Shown in pieces: positions 7,254 to 12,207 of a stretch of 12,207 nt of DNA (the stretch's first letter is position 1; every line of letters starts with the position of its first letter). A program made the translations under genes and the position numbers. The DNA comes from Fusobacteriota bacterium (GTDB taxonomy: Bacteria > Fusobacteriota > Fusobacteriia > JAPLKR01): contig JAPLKR010000098.1 of assembly GCA_026387965.1 (NCBI GenBank), positions 1 to 12,207 on the forward strand, read 5' to 3'. The notes under the pieces are model-generated. The model did not search any database. It had not been told where the DNA came from and saw only the letters and a program-made list of their open reading frames with translations.

Positions 7254-7523
7254 GGAAATCAAATAATGATAGCTTTGAAGGCTATATTTTTCTTCGAATG
7301 TTTAGCTATGTATGGTGTTTCTGCAGCAATGCTAGGATCATTAGGACAAATTGTTAATACGCTAATAATGATGTGTGTTATCATTTTGGGTTCAAATTTA
7401 TGGGGTCTCTTATTTGGAGAGTGGAAAAATTGTTCGAAAAATTCAAAAAATACGATGATTTTTGCAATTTGTTTATTTTTAATAGCTATCTATTTTCAAA
7501 TGATGGCATCTTGCTTTAGATAA
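7254..7523 (+). pseudogene. C-terminal remnant of a RhaT-type rhamnose/H+ symporter
   Basis: The open frame of 85 codons from 7266 encodes three hydrophobic helices. From memory of the family, it matches the last quarter of L-rhamnose/proton symporters: MYGVSAAMLGSLG corresponds to the FYGMGTTxMG block, SNLWGLLFGEWKNCSK to SNxWGxxxxEWKGxS, and a final helix follows. Complete RhaT proteins have about 340 residues, so about 260 N-terminal residues are missing. The sequence upstream does not supply them, because the frame is closed at 7251 and the preceding DNA is unlike a membrane protein. A weak GAGG lies upstream of the ATG, so a short membrane peptide could still be made. Best read as a deletion remnant. 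Confidence 0.65.
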
Positions 7524-7728
7524 TTCCAATAATATTTTTTCAAACGACAAATGGCGACAATGCATACCCTGCATATAAAATGCTAAAATCCCTTCCAAAA
7601 AACAATTATGACCTCAATAACCAAACGGTATTTTACAAAATTCTTGATAAATAGAGAAGGAGTTTTCAAGAAACAATTTTCCCCATAAATAGCCCTAAAT
7701 CTTTTGATCAAATAGTCGAATTAAAGAT
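7524..7728 (+). pseudogene. Coding-like remnant, unidentified
   Basis: One frame overlapping the RhaT remnant's end runs from 7520 to TAG 7652-7654 without a usable start. It reads like a protein C-terminus (GDNAYPAYKMLKSLP, then NNYDLNNQTVFYKILDK). The same frame continues to TAG at 7736-7738 (FPINSPKSFDQIVELKIKK), preceded by an AGAAGGAG site but no start codon. This is probably one or two further genes in decay, ending at the terminator. I do not recognise the family. Apart from this the stretch is empty. Confidence 0.35.
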
Positions 7729-7771
7729 AAAAAAATAGAGATGAGGCTAGCAGCCTCATCTCTATTTTTTT
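7729..7771. terminator. Bidirectional intrinsic terminator, 20-bp stem
   Basis: Perfect inverted repeat of 20 bp (7729-7748 and 7752-7771) with a 3-base AGC loop: seven A, TAGAGATGAGGCT, loop, then the complement ending in seven T. Read on the minus strand it follows directly on the MFS gene; the first two bases of that gene's TAA stop in the stem (7771, 7770) overlap it. The plus-strand side faces the decayed region. Confidence 0.95.
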
Positions 7772-9044
7772 ATGTGAAATATTTTTCCCACCGATCACTA
7801 AGCAATATTTTTTTAAAAATTTTCTTTTTAACATTAGGAAAATGAATATGAAATCTTAATAGCAGCTGAAGGGCAATATAAGCGATGATGTTGAAAAAAA
7901 CTGAAGTAATAAACATACCGAGCAAAAGATTTTCTGAAAATGTTGAGGCCCACATAGACCCGATAGAAGCGATGATCATTTGAATAAAGACAAGAAATCC
8001 TAGCGCTTGGCCGCTATTTTTTTTAAAACGGTTCATTGCAATGATTTGAACAAGTGCAAGCATAAAGCCTAACCCAAAACGCATTAATATAGCAGAAATA
8101 ATCACGATGAAAGCTTTTAATTCTAATCCAGGTAAAATAAGCGCTAACCCCATAAGAATGGATCCAAAAAGATTGCAAAGAACACCTATAGTTACAATTT
8201 TATAATGGGGATAATCTCGGTTGTTTAACCGCCTCATTAACCAATTTCCAATAAGATAAAGGAGTGAAAGAAATATAAAAATATAGGAATAGAGTAATGG
8301 TGTAAATTTAAAGTTTTCAATGAAGATATAGCTTGAAATATTTAAAAAAATAAAGTATGGTGCAAAACAACAGCTGGTAATGATAAGATAGGCATTAAAC
8401 TCTTTAGTAAGCAAAAAGAAGAAAAATGAACTTGAATAGTTAATAATATTTGGGATATCTTTGCGTACAGGAATACTTTCTGAAAGAGATTTTGATATTG
8501 CCCATATTAAGTAGAAAATAAATAGAAGTAAAACGAGAAAGCAGTATCTCCAAGAGAGGTGTGTGGCAATAAATGCACCTACAATAGGTGCAATAGCTGG
8601 CGAAATAACAAAGGCTGTGAAAAGCAATGAATTTAAACTCACTTGTTCTTTAGGGGTGTATAGGTCTTTGACAATTTGCCTTGTAACAATAAAATTAAAT
8701 CCGACTGTAATACCTTGGACAGCACGAATGATAATCATTGTATTAATATCATTTGAAAAAATCAATATAAGAGTTGCAATAGCAAAAGCAATATTTGTGT
8801 ATAAGAGGACAGGTTTTCTTCCAAATCGATCGCTTAACATAGGAGCGAAAAGACCAGATAATGCTGAAGTAAGGACGAAAATACTAATAGTAATACTTGC
8901 GAGTGATTCCGTTGTATGAAATTGGGTTGTGATTTCAGGAAGAGAGGGTATGTAGATATCTGTTGCCATTCCCGAAATGAGGAGTATCATTAAAAGAAGA
9001 AAGATCAGATAATTTGATTTTGCCTGTACGACTTCGGTTTTCAT
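7770..9044 (-). CDS. MFS drug efflux transporter, Bcr/CflA type
   Basis: Major facilitator superfamily protein of 424 residues with about twelve membrane helices, most like the Bcr/CflA proton-driven multidrug exporters. The first helix ends in the subfamily signature MATDIYIPSLPEI (about 26-38). Motif A between helices 2 and 3 is LSDRFGRKPVLL (about 70-81). Motif B-like RAVQGITVGFNFIVTR lies around 108-123, and a helix-5 Pro/Gly pattern, SPAIAPIVGAFI, around 148-159. The substrate cannot be predicted. The start at 9044 has AAGGAGG at ideal spacing (9055-9049) and a close-to-consensus promoter. It is a single-gene unit, divergent from the men operon and closed by the 20-bp terminator stem. 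The C-terminus is basic and cytoplasmic. Confidence 0.9.
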   Translation of the reverse strand: MKTEVVQAKSNYLIFLLLMILLISGMATDIYIPSLPEITTQFHTTESLASITISIFVLTSALSGLFAPMLSDRFGRKPVLLYTNIAFAIATLILIFSNDINTMIIIRAVQGITVGFNFIVTRQIVKDLYTPKEQVSLNSLLFTAFVISPAIAPIVGAFIATHLSWRYCFLVLLLFIFYLIWAISKSLSESIPVRKDIPNIINYSSSFFFFLLTKEFNAYLIITSCCFAPYFIFLNISSYIFIENFKFTPLLYSYIFIFLSLLYLIGNWLMRRLNNRDYPHYKIVTIGVLCNLFGSILMGLALILPGLELKAFIVIISAILMRFGLGFMLALVQIIAMNRFKKNSGQALGFLVFIQMIIASIGSMWASTFSENLLLGMFITSVFFNIIAYIALQLLLRFHIHFPNVKKKIFKKILLSDRWEKYFT

Positions 9045-9377
9045 AAAGCCTCCTTGAATATCTCTATTGTACTCCTTTTTACAAAAAATTACAATAAAAA
9101 AGCACTAACGCAGCTGAGTGATTGAATAAATTAAAGTGAAACGAAATACCTAGTATCACTACTAGGCCCAGAGGAGAAGATATTAACAAATTTATAACTA
9201 TTACAAAATAATTTTTCCATAAAATAATGGAACGAATAAAACGACAATTTGTAATACGAGTAATTAATTAAGTTATAGAGTTGATGTAGAGGGCAGAGAA
9301 GAGCGGGAAATATTTCAAATAGATAAGTAAGTACTATATTTTATTTTAAGAGAGTGGTAAAATAAAGAGGGGGTATT
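9045..9377. other. Divergent intergenic region between the MFS gene and menC
   Basis: No gene in these 333 bases. Beyond the MFS promoter it holds two short perfect inverted repeats: CCTAGTA-TCAC-TACTAGG (9149-9166) and TTCCAT-AAAATA-ATGGAA (9215-9232). Either could be an operator or a small hairpin. For menC I find no convincing promoter; the best is a poor TTGTAA (9249) with TTATAG (9273) at 18 bases. GAGGGGG at about 9367-9373 is the menC ribosome site. Confidence 0.5.
9066..9094 (-). promoter_or_regulatory. Promoter for the MFS transporter
   Basis: Minus strand: -35 TTGTAA (9094-9089), 17-base spacer, -10 TACAAT (9071-9066). Predicted start near 9059, giving a leader of about 15 bases that is nearly all Shine-Dalgarno. 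Confidence 0.78.
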
Positions 9378-10442
9378 ATGATAATAAGAGCTGATTTTTA
9401 TATAATAGAGCTTCCGCTTGTGAATGCTTTTTCAAATAGTCAAAATCAATTATTAAAGAGAAAACTCGGGATATTGAAGTTAGAGAGTTCCACAGGTAAT
9501 ATGGGTTATGGGGAACTGCCCCTTTTTGAATATCAAGGATATACTAAGGAAACATTTGAAATAGCGTTAAGTGAATTGAAGTGCGAGTTAAGAGTGTTGC
9601 TTGGCGAAACTTCGCAGCTAAATTACACGTATTCAACTGAGTCATCTGGTGCACGTTCATGTATTGATATGGCACTCTATCATCTATATTCTCTTGAGAA
9701 ATCATTACCTTTAGGGAAAATTTTAAAAAGTCGTGGTAGAGCCATAGATGCGGGAATCGTATTTGGCCTTGAACCCATTCAAGATATTATTGCGAAAAGT
9801 CATGAAGCCATAAAATGGGGTTATAAAAGAATTAAATTAAAAGTAGATGATGACAGTTATTTAGAAAGAGTAGCAAAATTTCGTGAAAATTTTAGAGAGA
9901 TGCCCCTTCTAATTGATGGCAACATGGCGTTTAAAAGTCATGTTATACAAAAATTAAAAAAATTAGAAGAATTCTCAATAACACTTATCGAAGAACCATT
10001 GGAGAAAAAAAACTTCGCTCAATATTTTGAACTTAAAAAGCATCTTCAGATACCGATTTTCGCAGACGAATCTTATGAAAATTTTCAAGAACTAAAAATA
10101 GTGATTGAAAATAGAGTGTTTGACGGTATAAATTTGAAGCTCTGTAAAATTGGGAAAATATCAGATTTTAGAGTAGCGTATCAATTAGCACAAAAATATG
10201 GTGTAAAAACTATGATTGGAAGCATGTTAGAGACATCGCTTTCTAAAAGTTTTCACGCGCATTTTGGCTCTTGGGGCCATTATTGTTCAGGAGATCTTTC
10301 TGATTGGCGACGTTATTTTTCCAAGGATATTTTAGAAAAAAATCTTGAAGTTTTAAAGGGTAAAATTGAGCTTTCCCAGAGGCTTGATGTGTGTGAAGAA
10401 ATTATAAGAGAGAACCTCGTTTCTTCTTTTACCCTCGAATAG
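9378..10442 (+). CDS. menC: o-Succinylbenzoate synthase
   Basis: Enolase-superfamily enzyme of 354 residues that dehydrates SHCHC to o-succinylbenzoate in menaquinone synthesis. The N-terminal capping domain (1-110) has GYGELPLFEYQGYT. The barrel carries KxK (Lys153 and Lys155 in RIKLKV), metal ligands Asp180 (LIDGN), Glu205 (IEEP) and Asp230 (FADES), the opposite-face Lys254 (INLKLCKIGK), and GSMLETS (281-287). The usual IGG after the second lysine is IGK here. Sequence alone does not separate OSBS from N-succinylamino-acid racemase or dipeptide epimerase in this superfamily; adjacency to menF and menD decides the call. It is the first gene of the operon in this window. menF follows after 9 bases, with its AGGAGG overlapping the menC stop codon. 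Confidence 0.85.
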   Translation: MIIRADFYIIELPLVNAFSNSQNQLLKRKLGILKLESSTGNMGYGELPLFEYQGYTKETFEIALSELKCELRVLLGETSQLNYTYSTESSGARSCIDMALYHLYSLEKSLPLGKILKSRGRAIDAGIVFGLEPIQDIIAKSHEAIKWGYKRIKLKVDDDSYLERVAKFRENFREMPLLIDGNMAFKSHVIQKLKKLEEFSITLIEEPLEKKNFAQYFELKKHLQIPIFADESYENFQELKIVIENRVFDGINLKLCKIGKISDFRVAYQLAQKYGVKTMIGSMLETSLSKSFHAHFGSWGHYCSGDLSDWRRYFSKDILEKNLEVLKGKIELSQRLDVCEEIIRENLVSSFTLE

Positions 10443-10451
10443 GAGGAAAAT

Positions 10452-11504
10452 ATGAATTTAGATTTTTTTTTCAAGAGTAATAAAAATAAATTTTTATTTA
10501 TGGATAAAGAGAATATTCATATTGGAGTTGGGATAAAAAAAATTGTGCCGATTGAATTATTAGAAGAAAATGCGACTTTTGCTTTTATAATGACACATTT
10601 TTATAATACAGACTCAAAATTATGGAAAAATTTTACTCCAGGAGCTTATTTTCCTGAAGAATATATTAAACTATCAAAAAAAAATCTAGTCTCTAAAAAA
10701 TCAGATGTGTCTTATTCATATGAAGTTTTTCAGGAAAATATAGATGCATATCAAATAATTTTTGACAGAGTAATGGATGCGGTGTTAAGCGGTGAGTGTG
10801 ATAAAGTGGTTTTATCGCGTTTAGTTGAATGCAAATTAGATAAAAAGGTAGATTATGAGACCCTTTTTTATAGAGCAATAGAAAATAATAAGACGAGTTA
10901 TATATTTTTTTATTTTATGAATGACCAGTGCTTTTTTGGTGCAACGCCGGAACTTTTGGTGAAAAAAAAGGGTAATGAAGTTGAAATAGATGCTTTGGCG
11001 GGAACTATGAAAAATAAAATCGAAAATTATGAGAAACTTCTTCACTGTAATAAAAATAGAGAAGAACATCAAATTGTAGTGGACGAAATTTCTGAAGTGA
11101 TAAAGGAAATGGGCTATGAGTGTAAAATATCTGAAACAACAACGTTACCATTAAAAAATCTTATTCATTTGCATACCAAAATACAAGCAACTTCGAATGC
11201 GTCGATTATTAATTTTTTAAAAATGCTTCATCCAACTCCTGCACTTGGGGGAAGACCTCAAAAGGCGGCGCTAAAAGTGATTAAACGAGTTGAAAACTAT
11301 CAACGAGGGTGTTATGGAGCTCCAATTGGGTATTTTGAAAAAGGCTCGGGCTTATTTGCGGTTGGAATACGAAGTGCGCTTTCTGAAGATAATAAATTGA
11401 CGTGTTTTGCTGGTGGAGGAATAGTCCGTAAATCGAACTATCTTGATGAATATAAAGAGAGTGAAAATAAGCTCAAAACCATATTAGAATTATTGAAACC
11501 TTAA
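10452..11504 (+). CDS. menF: Isochorismate synthase
   Basis: Chorismate-utilising enzyme of 350 residues that isomerises chorismate to isochorismate with Mg2+, the entry step to menaquinone. The chorismate-binding domain fills about 95-350. It has DKVVLSR with catalytic-base Lys118, FFGATPELLV with general-acid Glu167, ALAGT (181-185), EEHQIVVDEI (204-213), HLHTKIQA (239-246), LHPTPALGG (259-267), YGAPIGYF (288-295) and the C-terminal FAGGGIV and DEYKESENK metal/substrate motifs. The N-terminal part (1-90) is short, so the protein is smaller than the 430-470 residues of E. coli or Bacillus MenF. TrpE, PabB and salicylate synthases share the fold; the position between menC and menD supports MenF. 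AGGAGG at 10441-10446 overlaps the menC stop, suggesting translational coupling. Confidence 0.9.
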   Translation: MNLDFFFKSNKNKFLFMDKENIHIGVGIKKIVPIELLEENATFAFIMTHFYNTDSKLWKNFTPGAYFPEEYIKLSKKNLVSKKSDVSYSYEVFQENIDAYQIIFDRVMDAVLSGECDKVVLSRLVECKLDKKVDYETLFYRAIENNKTSYIFFYFMNDQCFFGATPELLVKKKGNEVEIDALAGTMKNKIENYEKLLHCNKNREEHQIVVDEISEVIKEMGYECKISETTTLPLKNLIHLHTKIQATSNASIINFLKMLHPTPALGGRPQKAALKVIKRVENYQRGCYGAPIGYFEKGSGLFAVGIRSALSEDNKLTCFAGGGIVRKSNYLDEYKESENKLKTILELLKP

Positions 11505-11534
11505 TATTTTAGTAACTTAGAGAAAAGAGGAGTT

Positions 11535-12207
11535 ATGGTAAGTCAAATACTTTCAAAATATTTTTCAGTTTTTGTAGATGAATTGATAGAGTGTGGTGTA
11601 GACTCCGTGGTACTATCTCCAGGTTCAAGGTCAACCCCACTTGCAATGCTATTTTATGCACGAAAAGAGATTAAATGCTATATGAACATTGATGAAAGAA
11701 GCGCTGCGTTTTTTGCCTTAGGTCTTTCAAAAGAAAGTCAAACCCCCACAGTACTCGTCTGTACAAGTGGTTCTGCTGCTGCAAATTATTATCCTGCTAT
11801 AGTTGAGGCTAATTTAGCACGTGTACCTCTTATTGTAATTACAGCAGATCGACCACCCTATATGCAAGGGGTAGGTGCGGCGCAAACGATGTATCAAAAA
11901 GAACTTTATGGTAGACATGTTGTATATCACGAAGAGCTAGCGTTAGCAAAAAATGATTTTGATTATCAACTGTTAAGAGAAAAAGCGGCTCATTTTTTTT
12001 TACTATCCAAAAATTTAAAAGGTGTGGTGCATATAAACGCACCAGTGGAAGAAGAGGTGATACCAGAAATTCTTGATGAGTATTATTCTGTGGGAAGAAA
12101 TCAAAAAATATGCGGGGCAGAAGTGAAAATAGCGTTTAGCGCTCAAGAGTCGCTGCTCTCACATCTTCAAAATAAAAAAGTATTGATTGTGGTGGGGTTT
12201 GAAGATG
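11535..12207 (+). CDS. menD: SEPHCHC synthase, thiamine-diphosphate enzyme (3' partial)
   Basis: Thiamine-diphosphate-dependent enzyme that joins 2-oxoglutarate to isochorismate, with loss of CO2, giving SEPHCHC. The first 224 codons are present without a stop, and the gene runs off the right edge; full MenD has about 550-580 residues. The N-terminal cofactor domain shows LSPGSRSTPLA (27-37), DERSAAFFALG (53-63, Glu54 matching the catalytic cofactor-activating Glu), CTSGSAAANYYPA (76-88), ITADRPP (102-108) and GVGAAQTMYQ (112-121). Where many homologues have Asn before Gln in that last motif, this has Ala. The start is ATG 11535, with GAGGAG just upstream. The 30-base gap after menF has no terminator, so it belongs to the same operon. 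Confidence 0.95.
   Translation, partial: MVSQILSKYFSVFVDELIECGVDSVVLSPGSRSTPLAMLFYARKEIKCYMNIDERSAAFFALGLSKESQTPTVLVCTSGSAAANYYPAIVEANLARVPLIVITADRPPYMQGVGAAQTMYQKELYGRHVVYHEELALAKNDFDYQLLREKAAHFFLLSKNLKGVVHINAPVEEEVIPEILDEYYSVGRNQKICGAEVKIAFSAQESLLSHLQNKKVLIVVGFED

Noticed and set aside
8563-8919. A 118-residue plus-strand frame inside the MFS gene
   Set aside because: It is antisense to a clear transporter gene, with no ribosome site and no family resemblance.
9378-10442. Dipeptide epimerase instead of MenC
   Set aside because: The motifs are shared across this enolase subgroup, but the direct coupling to menF and menD favours o-succinylbenzoate synthase.
11839-12042. A minus-strand frame inside menD
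   Set aside because: It lies opposite a strongly conserved menD sequence and is a shadow of its codons.

Overview
The window is strongly AT-rich. Most genes have good purine-rich Shine-Dalgarno sites (often AGGAGG) and sigma-A/sigma-70-like promoters. Together with a menaquinone operon this suggests a low-GC, respiring or facultatively anaerobic bacterium, most simply in or near the Bacillota. A diderm low-GC lineage cannot be excluded, because one small secreted protein ends in an aromatic, strand-like C-terminus. I cannot name a genus. I see no RNA genes, CRISPR arrays or transposase genes.

Layout. (1) 1-2494, plus strand: the 3' part of a membrane hybrid histidine kinase (sensor remnant, HisKA, HATPase, Hpt, receiver), directly followed by an OmpR/PhoB-type response regulator. 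(2) 2572-3514: a heavily frameshifted carbohydrate-esterase-7 pseudogene (acetylxylan esterase / cephalosporin-C deacetylase). One base after it starts an intact TDT/SLAC1-type membrane transporter, which ends before a perfect bidirectional terminator. (3) 4634-6272, minus strand: a secreted histidine acid phosphatase and, upstream of it, a small secreted protein of unknown family. Between them the phosphatase promoter is interleaved with the terminator of the small gene. (4) 6273-6518: a divergent promoter region. It is followed by a plus-strand C_GCAxxG_C_C putative redox protein and then about 0.8 kb of decaying sequence that includes the C-terminal end of a rhamnose/proton symporter (RhaT). 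(5) 7770-9044, minus strand: a Bcr/CflA-type MFS efflux pump with its own promoter and a 20-bp terminator stem. (6) 9378-12207, plus strand: menC, menF and the 5' part of menD.

How the parts fit. menF makes isochorismate from chorismate, menD makes SEPHCHC, and menC forms o-succinylbenzoate, so the right edge is the early o-succinylbenzoate branch of menaquinone synthesis. menH, menB and menE are not in the window. The two-component pair has no visible target here. The acid phosphatase and its small neighbour probably act outside the cytoplasmic membrane. The two decayed zones (CE7 esterase and RhaT) are both carbohydrate-use genes, which suggests loss of plant-sugar catabolism in this lineage.

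Nothing in the window amounts to a clearly new multi-gene system. The most interesting points are the interleaved promoter/terminator before the phosphatase, the secreted phosphatase/orphan pair, the unusual domain order of the kinase, and the two gene graveyards.
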